DNA from: Semisulcospira habei
Lineage: Eukaryota; Mollusca; Gastropoda; Semisulcospiridae
NCBI GenBank assembly: GCA_036245525.1
Contig: BTPG01000005.1
Span: 178,139,408 to 178,203,407, forward strand
Length of the DNA: 64,000 nucleotides
Direction of reading: 5' to 3'
In this document: positions 1 through 11,883 of the stretch, in pieces
Position numbering within the stretch: the first letter of the stretch is position 1
How the letters are laid out: the number at the start of each line of letters is the position of its first letter
Translations under genes and position numbers: made by a program
Notes under the pieces: model-generated
What the model was told of the DNA's origin: nothing
Databases searched by the model: none
The model's input: the letters and a program-made list of their open reading frames with translations, nothing else

Positions 1-19
1 AAGTCGTCAACGGTCTGCC

Positions 20-2025
20 ATACTTAATAATAATAATTACAGTAGATATAATGCGCTTATCTTATAATAATTATAACTCTAAGCGCGCACTCACAACTCA
101 CGCACGCATGCGCACGCTTTAGACAATGACTCACGTACCACAAATAGTGAAATACATTACGACAGTCAGCTTGGGGTGGGGAGTGTGGTGGTATAGTGCT
201 AGAACTGTTGAAAGATGTGAGATTTGAGGGCGGACTGGAAGGAGGAGAGAGAGTGTTTCTGACGGAGAGAGAGTGGGAGAGTGTTCCAGGTGGATGGACC
301 GTGTACTGAGAAGGAGAGGGGGCCGAAAGTGCAGAGTTTGGTGCGGGGGATGTGGAGGCGGAAGGGTCGGAGGCGGAGCGGAGCGGAGGGAGCGGGGAGG
401 AGTATAGGGGTGAAGTAAGTTTGAGAGATAGGCAGGAGCGCAGTTGTTCAGGGATTTGTAGCAGAGAGACAGAATCTTGTATTGGATGCGTTGTGGGATG
501 GGAAGCCAGTGAAGGAGTTTGAGCAGGGGAGTGATGTGGTCGGATTTTTTCTTTCTGAGGACGAGGCGGGCAGCATTGTTCTGGACGCGCTGGAGAGTGA
601 AAGTGGTGGAGTGAGGGAGGCCGGAAAGGAGAGAGTTGCAGTAGTCGATGCGAGATAGGATGAGAGAGACAGCAAGTTTGGTGGCAGCTTCGGTAGTGAG
701 GTATTTTCTGATCTGACTGATGCGGCGGAGGTGGAAGTAGCATGCCTGGGCCGTGGCGGAGACGAAGCTGGTCATGGAAAGAGAGGAATCGAGGATAACG
801 CCGAGGTTTTTGGCCGAGTCAGAGAGGGAGATGGGGGTGCTGTCGAGTTGAAGGTGGAGAGAGGGAGGGAGCTGGGAAAGATTCTGGCGAGTGCCTACCA
901 GCATGGCTTCCGTTTTGTCGTCATTCAGTTTAAGCTTGTTTGCTGTCATCCAGTTTTTCACGTCTTCGTAGCAGTCAGCCGTGCGAGTCAGTAGTGCCTG
1001 AGTGTTGTCGAGTTTGTCTTTGTCTAGTAGTTGTGAGTCGTCAGCGTAGAGGTGGTGGTTTATGTGGTGAGACTGGATGATGTTGGACAGGGGAGAGGTG
1101 TAGAGTGTGAAAAGGACCGGGCCCAGGACGGACCCCTGTGGAACTCCGCATGAGAGCCTGACTGGGTTGGAGGAGACGCCGTCGATGGTGACGGACTGCT
1201 GTCTGTCGGAGAGGTAGGAGAGAAACCAGGAGTGAGCAGAGTCAGTGATGCCAAAGGAGTGGTGAAGGCTGTGGAGGAGGATAGAGTGGTCTATAGTGTC
1301 GAAGGCGGCAGAGAGGTCGAGTAGCGTAAGAAGGGAGATGTTGCCCGAGTCGGTGGAGAGAAGCAGGTCGTTTAAAATATGTAGAAGGCTGTTTCAGTGC
1401 TGTGATGTTTGCGATAGGCAGACTGGAAGGGACTGAGGAGGTTGTTGTCGGCGAGGTGAAGGTTGAGCTGGTTGAGACGACCTTCTCAAGAAGCTTGGAC
1501 AGGAAAGAGAGATTGGAGACTGGGCGATAGTGTTTTTAGCTCGTTTGGATGGAGGTTGTGTTTTTTTAGGAGAGGACGGACGATGGCGGACTTGAAGGAA
1601 TCAGGGACGGAGCCGTTCTCTAGAGATGTGTTGATGATGTCGGTAATGAAGGGCAGAAGTTTTGGAAGGCCGTCCCGGTAGAGAGAAGCTGGGAAGGGGT
1701 CTAGTTCGCATGTTTTGAGAGGTATGGACTTTCTGGTCTTGAGGACTTCGTCCTGAGAGACGGGCCGGAAGGACGAGAGGGGGTGTTGGAAGGGCAGGGC
1801 GGAGAAGGCAGAGTGTCGAGTGTGTTGCGCAGAGTTTGGATTTGTCGGAAAAAATAAGTGGAAAATGCGGACGGGAGTTCTTCTTTGCTGTGTGTGTTGG
1901 GGAGAGGAGAGTCTTTAGAAATGCCTAGGAGTGTGTTCATGGTAGCGTAGAGGGTTTTGGAAGAAGTGGATTCCAGGATTTTGTTTTGAAGGTGTTTACG
2001 TTTGGAGTCGGAGATACTTCTATGT
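20..2025 (-). mobile_element. L2/CR1-like non-LTR retrotransposon, decayed, 5' truncated
   Basis: Read on the minus strand from about 2025 to 20. Recognisable reverse-transcriptase pieces are: FLSKLLEKVVS near 1500, the palm segment with LYADDSQL (the YADD catalytic box, about 1040-1062), KLNDDKTEAMLVG near 910, and the C-terminal [13 protein letters not shown] ... [13 protein letters not shown] near 480-640. Frameshifts separate the pieces, so it is a pseudogene. The 3' end carries GCGCTTA...TAAGCGC and an (ATT)n tail at positions 27-95. Two further fragments of the same family lie at 39555-40915 and 46855-47565. No target duplication could be assigned at the 5' end. Confidence 0.8.
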
Positions 2026-2570
2026 GATGTTATTATACATTGGGATTTGGGGCTGGAATTAGCAGTCGAATTTTTGTAGACTATTGTAGTTATTCTAGAA
2101 AGTTCTTTTTTTATTAATATATATGAGTTTCAGTTACGTGTTCCGTTCTGATTGGTTGCGCTGGGTTAATTCCTTGGATTTTTCTGGTGGTGTACGTTGT
2201 GTGAGAAACTTTGTGTTGCCAGTGGAGACATTGTATCAGTGTTGGTGATTTTGGAAATGCATTGTGTGGAGATCGCATCGCTGAAATAAAGTATTGTTGG
2301 AACTGTTACTCCAGTATTGTCTACAACCTTAAGCCACGTGTGACGAGTTGCAGCTGAATGAAGTTTATTTAAGAAGAACCTTACGTGCGTGCGTCTGGTG
2401 TGATATCATACTACCGTACGACTACGACTCAACCACGTAACACGGTGCATCCTGTATAAACTTAACAACATGGAGGTAATTCTAGCCAGGAAAAGACTCA
2501 GATTCTCATGAGGCTATGTCAATTTGTTCCGATATACTTTCCTTCCCAAAAACCCTTGCGCGCCAAGAAG

Positions 2571-2640
2571 TTAGTTAGTTAGTTAGTTATTTGGGTTTAA
2601 CGCTGAGCAGGCAACTAAGGACATCTCACGGAGGGCGGGC
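2571..2640 (+). repeat. Short dispersed repeat, GGGTTTAACGC-AGCAGGC family
   Basis: Core TTATTTGGGTTTAACGCTGA followed by AGCAGGCAACTAAGG and CATCTCACGG. Other copies: 41847-41890, 46091-46143, 47020-47048, a partial copy near 39420-39452 and one in inverse orientation near 55765-55800. Probably a fragment of a SINE or LINE end, family unknown. Confidence 0.7.
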
Positions 2641-3140
2641 CAAGAAGACTCGATCTTGATGATACTTGCATTTTCAAAACAGAAACGCGAAATATGCTCA
2701 CACTGCAACATTAACAAGCTCCTTGTGTAGTAGAAATGAAATACTTCTTAGTGTGGATGAACGCTCGAAATTTATATCCTATAAGTATACACACACGAAC
2801 GGAGAAATGACTGACGCCAGGAAAAGTGCGAGTCGCAGGACTGACCAGTGAAATTGACTAGATGCCAGTTGGCGATATCGACAACGTGAGAAAATAAACA
2901 AATCTGCTGGCATATTTCCCAATTATACGTGATCTAGTTACAAGTAGAATTTACTCAGGAACACGCACGGTTGTACAATGCACTGATGTCTTCATAGTCA
3001 GACGGAATCTACGCGCTTAGTAGACAGCGATATATGCAGTCGCCTGCCATGCATGTGTTTTGTCTGAACACCGCAATAAGCCGCAAAATGAAAGACGCGA
3101 GGCAAAGTTTCGTTTTGAACTGGGTACATAAACTATATTG

Positions 3141-3293
3141 TGCAACAGTTTTGTTTGACATAGTGCCGATAAACAGACAGATGTGATTACTTGACTCGAA
3201 TCAAATGTCTTCGTCTTACGACTCGGACATTTGGATTCGGGTTTCGTAATCACATATGCTTGTTATCGGCACTATATCAAGCCAAATGTTGCT
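3141..3293. repeat. Imperfect fold-back palindrome
   Basis: The left arm begins TGCAACAGTTTTGTTTGACA and contains TAGTGCCGATAA. The right arm contains TTATCGGCACTATATCAAGC and ends CAAATGTTGC. Arms of about 70 bp with mismatches; the turn lies near 3217. A non-autonomous fold-back element is likely. Confidence 0.65.
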
Positions 3294-3464
3294 CAATATA
3301 ATATAATAACATGAAGACACGGTATAGAATGCAATGTAGTATTCGCTTCTGTGCATGCACATTGCTTTGAAAACGTTCTATGCCCGTGGAAAATGACAAG
3401 GCACAAACAGCGGACGACAAACTTCGTCAGAGCAGCAAGTACTGACTCTCTCTCTCTCCTCTGT

Positions 3465-3530
3465 GTGTGTGTGTGCGAAAATGTGTGTGTGTGTGTGTAG
3501 GCGATTGGTGTGTGTGTGCGCGTGTCTCTG

Positions 3531-3617
<87 letters not shown>
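3465..3617. repeat. (TG)n microsatellite
   Basis: Almost pure TG dinucleotides from 3537 to 3616, preceded by interrupted TG from 3465. All long open frames here are low complexity. Confidence 0.95.
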
Positions 3618-3719
3618 AATAACCCAACGAAGAAAGAAGCACGCGTAGGAAAGACAGTTACAACACGATTGTGTTGTAACTATCGTTTCCAAGCTTGCTT
3701 CTTTCTCCGTTGGGTTATT
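3618..3719. repeat. Palindrome of about 50-bp arms next to TG tract
   Basis: AATAACCCAACGAAGAAAGA at the left mirrors TCTTTCTCCGTTGGGTTATT at the right, with GTTACAACACGAT / TGTGTTGTAAC at the turn. One arm of the same sequence recurs in intron 2 of the vitellogenin-like gene (about 58917-58965), so it is a dispersed hairpin element. Confidence 0.8.
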
Positions 3720-4095
3720 CTCTGCATTTTTCACCCTTATCAGTCACCGTTTTGGTCGCGATTTTGTGTGGTGATTTTTTTTCTGTCATGACATGACATG
3801 AATAAAAAACCAGCCGTACTGAAGCCGTACTGAGAAAAAAAAATCTTGAGAACTGAACTAGTGGGGGCGGGAGGAGTGTTTGAACTTTTCGTTTGGGACA
3901 TTTTTCTTGTGACAAAAAGCGTATAAAAAAACATAGATTTATATGAGCCCCTGCGACCGCAAGCTCTCATGAGGCACTATGTCTCTTGGAGCCTACATGC
4001 GCGGCATCTGTACAGGAAATCCAAATGTTCATGCCAGCGACAGAATTTTTAATTTTGAGAGGCCTCCTATGTAGGTCATGGCAACTTAAAGTTCC

Positions 4096-4430
4096 ATTAC
4101 GCATAAATCTGAAGACACATTTCAGCACCATGTGTGTTTGTTATGCCATGGCGACACACCTAATAAACGTTAACAGCAGTTTGGACATGGTGCAAAAGCA
4201 CGCTTAATCGCACATTTATTCTGCGCTGCCGTTAGCGTGTCAATCTATTTTAAGCTGTTTCTCGTTCTGAAAGCGTTGTATTTCTAGACCGGAGTGGAGT
4301 TATTGTCACGTTACTTGATAAAAAGATGGCGCGTGCTAAACTGGATTCTCCTGTGTCTAAATGAATCATAATTAGACCTGTGTGTAGCGTTGCGTAACCA
4401 TCTGTTACAGAAGTGAATCTTTGAACAGCC
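4096..4430 (+). repeat. Dispersed repeat, copy 1 (partner 60205-60533)
   Basis: Starts near GCATAAATCTGAAGACACAT and ends near GTAACCATCTGTTAC. The same order of sequence, about 80-85 percent alike by eye, occurs at 60205-60533 in the same orientation. Here the repeat is followed by the 3' LTR of the Ty3/gypsy-like element, there by the 5' end of the RTE-like element. No coding content. Family unknown. Confidence 0.75.
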
Positions 4431-5249
4431 GCGGCGGTAGTGGGAGTTCAACTGTTGCAGAGGTGGGCTCATAATATAATTGTAACCGGACTGGGTGTAG
4501 GCGACTTAAATAGTTTATCAGATAGACAAAAACCGTCCATCTAATACAGTACTCAAGTGCCTACAGAGTTTAAGTCCGCATCCCTTTTGTGGTCTAGGGA
4601 AGGGCTGGAGATTGCAGTGGAGAGTAGATAAATCTACTCTAGTCTCGCATGCGCACAACTGAAATCCGTCAGTGTTTACTCTTGCCTCGCGTTGTGTTCA
4701 AAAAGCCAAAGTTGCTTGCGCAATGGACCGACCACAGTATCCAGAAAAACCCTATTTTGACTGGACTTGTTATCGTTCCTACTGAGCTGCTAGTAACGTG
4801 CGCTCGCACGATCAGTCACACCGTCATACATGCACGGACGTACACACACACTGACACACAAACCTCTCGCACGTACACACGCACAGTCTCAGTCTCGCTC
4901 TCACTCTAGCCGCTGAGCATCATAAGATAGAAGTAAGGTTCAAAGATTTATTTGTACCAGAAAAGCATTCATAATAAAACAAACAACATAATCAAAATTA
5001 GTCGAACCAGTGCAAGTGCCAATAACCTTAAACACCTTAGGCCTAACACCTATACCTTCCGACACGATACCTAGCAAACCTATCTCCTATGCCTGACACC
5101 TACAACGATGAATACGATTCCTAGCGAACCTAGCTCCTAGGCCTAACACCTATACGCACTTACCAATAAAACCTACGCGCTGTCCTAACGCATCCTAAAC
5201 CCTATTTGGGTGAACTAAACCGAAACACTACTGTCCCTATAGGATAGGG

Positions 5250-5570
5250 CCGGGGTGGTTCGAGATGATCATTATTCACAACCGTCTCGTGGGGTAGGGT
5301 CGGGGTGGCTCGAGGTGATCATTATTCACAACCTCCTCGTGGGGTAGGGTCGGGGTGGCTCGAGGTGATCATTATTCACAACCGCCTCGTGGGGTAGGGC
5401 CGGGAAGTGTGAGAGATCATTATTCACAACCGCTCACAGGGGGAAAGGGGACTGGAATGTGAGAGATCATTATTCCCAACCGCTCACAGGGGGAAAGGGA
5501 CTGGAATGTGAGAGATCATTATTCACAACCGCTCACAGGGGGAAAGGGGAGGGTGATCATTATGCACAAC
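5250..5570. repeat. Tandem repeat inside LTR U3
   Basis: Six to seven degenerate units, each with GATCATTATTCACAACC, alternating with CTCGTGGGGTAGGGTCGGGG or CTCACAGGGGGAAAGGG. The same array is present in the other LTR (about 12660-13010). Its position upstream of the TATA box suggests promoter or enhancer repeats. Confidence 0.8.
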
Positions 5571-5596
5571 CACCCACGAGACTGAGAATCGGCCGC

Positions 5597-5604
5597 TTTA
5601 TATA
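5597..5604 (-). promoter_or_regulatory. TATA box of the retroelement LTR
   Basis: TATATAAA on the minus strand, downstream of the U3 tandem array and about 180 bp inside the LTR. The matching site in the other LTR lies near 13043-13050. Inferred from position only. Confidence 0.55.
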
Positions 5605-5784
5605 GGCTCCCAGCCTCTGGGTCCGGAAACTACGTCACAGCTTCGCGCGTGTAGTCCGCTACACACTAACTAGCTAAGTCAGCAAAATTCTCGCTCACAG
5701 TGCGCCCAGCGTGCACTAAACCACTGAACTCTGACTCGCTGGTAGTAACTAGCGATAGCGTTAGCAGAGGGCTCCTCTGCTACA

Positions 5785-5797
5785 CTCCCTCCTCCTT
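5785..5797 (-). other. Polypurine tract
   Basis: AAGGAGGAGGGAG on the minus strand, immediately 5' of the left LTR. This is the plus-strand primer position of an LTR retrotransposon and fixes the orientation. Confidence 0.7.
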
Positions 5798-5799
5798 AA

Positions 5800-6644
5800 G
5801 ACCTAATGTGCACGACACATTAGTCAACAAAAGGAATAAAGTCACACAAACTAAATGAAATGCACCAAGTCAGTTCAAGAAAATTACTTCTGGCATGCAC
5901 AGTACTGAAATCCAAATTCAAAAGGAGTTCAACAAATTCAACAAAATAAAATCGTGATGCATGCACAAGAAAATTCAAACAAAATCAAATCAAAGTCCAA
6001 ATTAATAAAGCATTCAAAACACATTTCAAAACATGATCCCTGTCATGAACACGCATGAGCAACCATTTCAGCAACCGTGATGCGCTCGTGAAAATCAACA
6101 AGCTTCAGCACCACTCAAAATGCATAGCCACTGCATGACTAAATAATCCACACACAAAAAGCAACAACTAAAGAAACGAGGTTTCAAAACCAAACTTAAA
6201 GTACTGCGAGCTGATACACAACAATGCAACCATAGCAAAGTCCAAAACTTACTTAGTCTGCCACAGACACAAAAAAAAAAAAACATAAAGGCAAAAATCA
6301 GCCTTAGCATTGTGGTCCACGTCTCATGGAATTCTCTAAACCCATGTGAGCAAAATTCACACCACACACCTCACGCCCAATCAAACCGACTCAAACGCAT
6401 TCACCAACCAACAATAACCCCCCCCACCACAAGGCACCCATTACACCAACAGACCCCACTAACACCCACCACCCCAGCATTAGCACCAGTGAAATAATCG
6501 ACGATTCTGGCAAATTCCCGAGGAAACGCGACATCAAACCTTTCCAAGAGGCATTCCAAAATCGAGTCCAATGCCAAAACCTAACCAAGACTACCCAGCC
6601 CCACAGCGGCAGGCACAAAGTTCAACCACACTACACCAAAACCC

Positions 6645-6703
<59 letters not shown>

Positions 6704-7640
6704 ACCCCCCCCCGGTACACAACCACCCTTCATGCATAGTCCAGAAGATACCATCATTACAGCTTATAAGGAGAACAATTGTATAGATGAACCATACATC
6801 TGTCTCAAGGCATGCACAAAGCAATACGATGACAACAAAATGGAAAATCAAAAACATTTCTAAATTCAATCAACACAAAAAATATATGCATGCAAAGGGA
6901 GACATCTGAAAAGAAACAAACTTTAACGGATACTTAGTCATGGCATTGTTCGTCCTTGAAGAATGTGCTTGATGTTTAGAGTCCTATTTCCGTTGGCTCG
7001 CACGACGTGAGAGGTTACCTGGTCAGAGCCGACCGGACAACACTCTCGTCTTGGAGTTTCCAGTTAGAGCCACTGGCTTACTCCAAGACAGGTAGGAGAC
7101 AGACGCCTGTCTCAGGTGCATATTAACGGACAATGGTGAGCTGGGGGCCCAAACTCACTTTCAAAGGGTCTCTAGGGAAGCCGACTAGAGCCAGCACGAA
7201 CTTCCCCGTGAGATGCCGCCATCTCACAATATTATTTCGCCGGGACCACGTTAGACACGCGCGTGTCTCACTGACCGCAATACATTCTGGTCATGGTATG
7301 GTCACAAGTCTCTGCAAACAAAGTCAATTTCAGGGTTATGATGAATATGGGGAAATACATATCTTGGGGCCTTGATTTCCCTTCTAGTTCGTGTCTTGTT
7401 GTCACGTTCTCTCATCATGAGGGGCTACTAGCTATAGTACCCCTTCTATAAGTAACACATCATCAGGCACAACCTATATGAGTAAACCATCCACTACTAC
7501 TCAGATTGTCACCTCTGAGCAATTAGTGTTCTGACAGCCTGGCTGCACTATACTTGCAAGTTTCTGTCCAAGGAGGCTTCTCTCCCTTTCTCTATCGGAG
7601 CTATTAGAATGCTAGTCACTGGATCTCTATTTTGGAACAT
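5800..7640. other. 3' interior of the LTR element, no coding sequence recognised
   Basis: AT-rich sequence with an A-run (6269-6282), C-rich tracts (about 6645-6713) and no integrase, envelope or host exon. Integrase should lie between RNase H and here in a complete element. I see no DDE signature. Confidence 0.5.
6645..6713. repeat. Poly-C tract
   Basis: About 60 nearly uninterrupted C residues. Similar shorter C or G tracts occur at 18961-18990, 28481-28530, 45861-45880, 50427-50450 and 50550-50585. Length may be inaccurate in the assembly. Confidence 0.9.
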
Positions 7641-8039
7641 CTCTAAGTCCTCACGTAGACCAGCTGGCTAACCAGTTGCTTTCCTGCATGCCAGGACCAA
7701 ACGCAGAAGACTGAGCAGAATCCACGGTATCCCCTTTAGACATTGAGGCAGAATTACTCTGAACCGATTCATCTTCCCTGACTTCTACACTGGACCTGTC
7801 CGTGGTAGTGTCGCCCTGACTTTCACTGATTATTTGGGTCCGCACGGCGGAACATCTTCACACCCTTCGGTGAAGCAGCATTCCTCTGAGAACCGCTAGC
7901 TTTCCCACCATCAGCTGAGTCATGACCACGTGCTTGCCGACGTGTCCACCACTCTCACATGCCTCTTAGCACACTGATTACACTCCTCTCTCTGACAACA
8001 TCATCCTTGGGATCCTCGGACAACCCGTTCCGCATTTCC

Positions 8040-8430
8040 CATGTAGGGCGCCTCTCCGGTGCTCTATCTGAAAATCGTAGGTGTCCAACGTAGCTATCCA
8101 TCTAGCTACCATGCCTTCAGCCTGATCAAAGGACTTTAGCCACCTAAGGGAACTGTGATCGCTCCGAACACAGAAACGGACGTCCCCAAAGATAGTGAGA
8201 AAAGTACTTCACGAAACCTCACCACTGCATACAGCTCTCTGTATGTGGTACAGTACCTCTGCCTACTCTTAGACAAGAGCGCAACTTGCATAAGCAATCA
8301 CTTTTTCCTCTCCATCCTGAATCTGAGGACAATACGCCACCAATGGAATTTGCTGACGCATCTGTATCAAGAATGAACCTGCCCTCTCTTGTCGGATAAG
8401 CAAGAACGGGAGAAGACACTAAAAGCCACT
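8040..8430 (-). pseudogene. RNase H domain remnant of Ty3/gypsy-like pol
   Basis: Minus-strand pieces PVLAYPTREGRFILDTDASA and NSIGGVLS (start of RNase H), followed about 150 bp later by DHSSLRWLKSFDQAEGMVAR and LDTYDFQIEHRRGALHG (end of the domain). This is the usual Ty3/gypsy RT-RNase H spacing. Frameshifts lie between the pieces, so it cannot be translated as a unit. Confidence 0.8.
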
Positions 8431-8639
8431 TTCAGTTCCTCAAAAGCTTGCTGACACTGCTCACACCAAACAAACTTCTGATTTTTTCCTAGTCAAGTTT
8501 GTCAACGGACTAGCTATCTCAGCGAAACCACAAATGTATTTTCTGTAATACGACGTTGATTCCTAAGTAAGCTTCTGACTTCTGAAACACAAGTAGGGAC
8601 AGGCCAGTTAACAACTGCCTCTACTTTTCTTTGGGTCAC

Positions 8640-9180
8640 ACTTTGTCCCTTCTTTTGAAACCACATGCCCTAGAAAAGCGCATTCGCTCTGCAGCAACGA
8701 AGCATTTCGAGGGCTTGAGCTTCAAATTGGCATCTCTGAACTTCTTCAAAACAACATTGAGATTTTCCAGTGCCTGTTTCCTCCTGTTCCTGCCTAGACA
8801 AATGACATCATCAATGTAGACTGAGACATCTCTCAAAAAGGAACACCCACTTAAAGTCATCTCCATGAGTCTCTCAAAAGTAGCTGGACTGTTTACATAG
8901 CCCAAATGGCATGACCTTAAACTGGAAAAGACCTTTATGCGTAGCGAACGCTGTCTTCTGTTTATCATTTTCATCCATCTTCAACTTGGAAGAAGAAACC
9001 CTGCGCTAAGTCAAGAGTTTGAAAACCAACACGAACCTGACAAAGCATCAAGCGAGTCACCAATGTGGGGTAAAGGATAAGCATCTTTGCGTGTCAACTG
9101 GTTCAACTTCCTATAGTCAACGCAGAACCTAGCTGTACCATCCTTTTTCTTGACAAGTACCGACGTTAGCAGCCCAGGGG
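8640..9180 (-). pseudogene. Reverse transcriptase remnant of Ty3/gypsy-like pol
   Basis: Minus strand: RFCVDYRKLNQLTRKDAYPL near 9080-9150 (fingers and palm), then GYVNSPATFERLMEMTLSG and VYIDDVI near 8790-8910, the YIDD catalytic box. Premature stops and a frameshift separate the two segments. Confidence 0.85.
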
Positions 9181-9689
9181 CTGTCACTGGGTTCTATAGA
9201 CATCTTGCTTCAACATTTTGGTCTATTTCCTCCTCCACGATTTCTCTCTGAGCTACGGGAATACGACGAGTGGGGCAACTTGACAGGTTTGCCACCTCCT
9301 GTGTCCAATAGTGTGTTTCACTTTGTTTGTACCGTCCAAGTTGTCCACCTGGAGACTGGAAAACATCTTGAAACTCTAAGAAGCATCTCTTTCAATTTGC
9401 CTTTTGTCCTCCTCGCTAACATCTGACGAAACAATTAGCGACCAAAACCCACTAAGTGACTAGGGAGTTTGTCATCCATATAGACCACTTCTTCTTTCTT
9501 TTCAGAACTAGTCGACAAAGAGTTTCACTTGAAAACCCAGTTTTCTATGGACGCCACAACTGTATCTGGCTTCACTACAATCTCTTTATCAGTAAAAGTT
9601 GGTAACAGGAACAAGGATTTCTTCTTGTGACACCTGAACCATGCACCTTGGAACTACTAGCCCTGTTTCACTCCTGAAACTCTCAACAC

Positions 9690-9964
9690 CTTCTAACAGA
9701 CCATACAGCTTTCTGTAACTGGACACGGCCTGAACGAAAGATGCCTTCAAAAAACATTTCAGACCTAGGGGGAAACCCTAGTGAGTTTACACACTTATTA
9801 ACCTCTGCACTTGTACCATGAACTCTCTTTCTTTCAACTGAACCACCTGCTTGCGTATCATCAAAGTACCTCGCGCTAAGTCTAGCACGCCACCGGTATT
9901 TCTGCATGAAATCAGTGCCTAGAATACCTGACGACCTGCCTAAGTCTGCAACTACTAACATCAT
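9690..9964 (-). pseudogene. Retropepsin remnant
   Basis: Minus strand GILGTDFMQKY, the C-terminal 'ILG.DF' part of a retroviral-type aspartic protease. A possible active-site segment LVDSRS lies about 170 bp upstream (about 10140-10160), where DSG would be expected, suggesting decay. Confidence 0.6.
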
Positions 9965-10451
9965 GCTCTAAACCTCTGTCCTCCTACTTTCAAAGCAAAG
10001 TCGTTACTTTCACACTGAATTTCTAAAGTGTCACCGCTAGCTGTGCAAAGATTTCAACTTACTTTTCTATCAGTAGCCGATCTTTCATATTGACTAGCTT
10101 GAAATCGTTCTGGCAACTAAATGACTGTGAACAGCAGAACGACCGACTATCTACTAAAAAGTTCTAATCAAATCTCATGTCACTGATAATTCGTAGCTAC
10201 ACTATGGATTCTTCCGTGATGCTACTGGTGCCATCCAGCATCCAGTGTCTTGACAGTACACATAAACGCTGCCAGCTGCGCCCCTTTGCTTCTCTAAGCA
10301 GCCGTCATTCACATTGCTAATTGGGGGGGAGTGGGGGGCCGAGTCCCGTCCTGTGCCCCTGCTGTAGAGCTCCGCCCGCCCTAGTTTCCCTGTCCTGGCG
10401 CGTTTTCGTTACGCACAGACTCATTCCTGTTCTCTAATCTTCAATTTTCTG

Positions 10452-10493
10452 GCATTGCCTGGCATAGTGCCCCTTCTCTTTGCACTTATAACA
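10452..10493 (-). pseudogene. CCHC zinc knuckle of gag nucleocapsid
   Basis: CYKCKEKGHYARQC on the minus strand matches CX2CX4HX4C exactly. It lies between the gag-like segment and the protease remnant, as expected for nucleocapsid. Confidence 0.8.
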
Positions 10494-10904
10494 AACAACA
10501 TCAGCATTTCTTCTAGTCTTGTCTACCTGCCCGACTGACGAGTCAGCGCTTTCGTTACTTTCTGAATCTCAGAAGTAGTCTGTCACTCAGATTTCTGGAA
10601 AGCCTTTGCTAAAGCCTTGCCTCAGCTGAATCTTTCTCTTCGAGACTTCTAACAACCCTTAGCAGTAACATCAACATGTCTCTCTGGGTCTTCTGGTTTC
10701 CTGCCATCAAATCTCTCATCAAACGACGACTCAAATTCACTAGCCAGTGCTACCTGCCTCGTGTATTGTCGTGGGATGATTGAAGCCTGAACATGCCCTT
10801 CTCAAGTCTCTAGAGGGTAGAACCACTAACAAACTGATCTAATGACTATGGTTTCTCTTGCTTCAGTAGGCATCCTAGGGTATGCAACTACTAGCAATAC
10901 GGGT

Positions 10905-11324
10905 TTAACCGCGAAACCCGTACTCTGTCACACTCTCGTTCTTTCTTTTCATCCTTGACCTGAACTCCACTCTACGAAGATTCTCTTTCTCAGCGGGATC
11001 AAAACGACGTTCAAGGGCCGACCTGATAGCATCATAGTCCTCTATTCTCTCTAGTGCAAGCTCACCTAGCACCTGTTGTGCTGGACCCCGGAGTGACATT
11101 GCTAGATTCACTCCTTTCTCGCTATAGTCCCAACCATTCCACCTTGCACAAGTCTCGAAATGGCAAAGCCAGTCTTTCAAGTCTCTTTTTGTGCCAGTTG
11201 GAATATCTCGGGCACCCTCTCTCTTCCTAGACGAGTTGCCACTATCATTCAGAAAGGATCTATTTCTCGTAGTGTTCCTGTTCATCATGCTCCTTTGGCG
11301 AGCAACGACTACTGTGACTTGCAT
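10905..11324 (-). pseudogene. Gag-like segment of Ty3/gypsy-like element
   Basis: Open for 139 codons. Contains DWLCHFETCARWNGWDYSEK, LRGPAQQVLGEL, ALERRFDPAEKENLRR and ESVTEYG, the order of conserved blocks in metazoan Ty3/gypsy gag proteins, which form the capsid. The rest of gag is interrupted. Confidence 0.75.
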
Positions 11325-11883
11325 GAGCTTTCCTCACTGCTGCTATCTGACTCACTGTAAACCGAGTGCCTGCTGCTCTTCGCAGACCTTCTAGGTTTAC
11401 TCCTTCTTCTACCATCCCGACTTTTAGAACTACTTGACAACAAACCAGCTTGGAACAAGAAGCCTAAAGAATCCTAAGACTGCACCCATCTTGTAGACTG
11501 AACCTCACTATCTGTGTAGTGAAAACGTCGCTTGTTCAACTTCGTTTCCCACGCAGACAGACTACAACACGAATCGCTAAACCAAACTAGAACCAACTTC
11601 AAACTCGGGATGTTTCCACTACTACAAATCTCACGACTGGTACTAATGAAAACGCTCCCTGCCAGTACCGATACCGCGCTAACGGAAAAGACGTGTCGAC
11701 AGCGATACAGCTAGTCTGCCGCTGGCACCAGCACGATAGTCTTAAACTCACAGCGCTAACGACCTTCCTCCAACGAAGTCTCTTGGTCAAACTATCTATC
11801 AAACAACAATTATGGTCAAACAACAATCCTGGTCAAACAACAATCCTAACCAAAAACAATCCTGGTCACGGCACACAATTTTT

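Larger units (their letters stand above)
2030..4095. other. Intergenic stretch without recognisable gene
   Basis: No conserved coding sequence seen. It contains a TTAGTTATTTGGGTTTAACGC-type short repeat (2571-2640), an imperfect fold-back (3141-3293), a (TG)n microsatellite (about 3465-3617) and a palindrome (3618-3719). Open frames over the TG tract are repeat artefacts. Confidence 0.6.
4481..5784 (-). repeat. 3' LTR of the Ty3/gypsy-like element
   Basis: 1304 bp, ends TG...CA in minus orientation. Contains a TATA box (5597-5604, TATATAAA on the minus strand) and an AATAAA signal (4947-4952, minus strand), about 650 bp apart, giving a plausible U3-R-U5 layout. The U3 part carries tandem units of about 50 bp built on GATCATTATTCACAACC and GGGTAGGGTCGGGGTGG (about 5250-5570). 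Confidence 0.85.

Noticed and set aside
3293..3791. His/Thr- or Cys/Val-rich proteins
   Set aside because: Translation of a (TG)n microsatellite.
6571..6786. Poly-proline protein
   Set aside because: Translation of a poly-C tract inside the retroelement.
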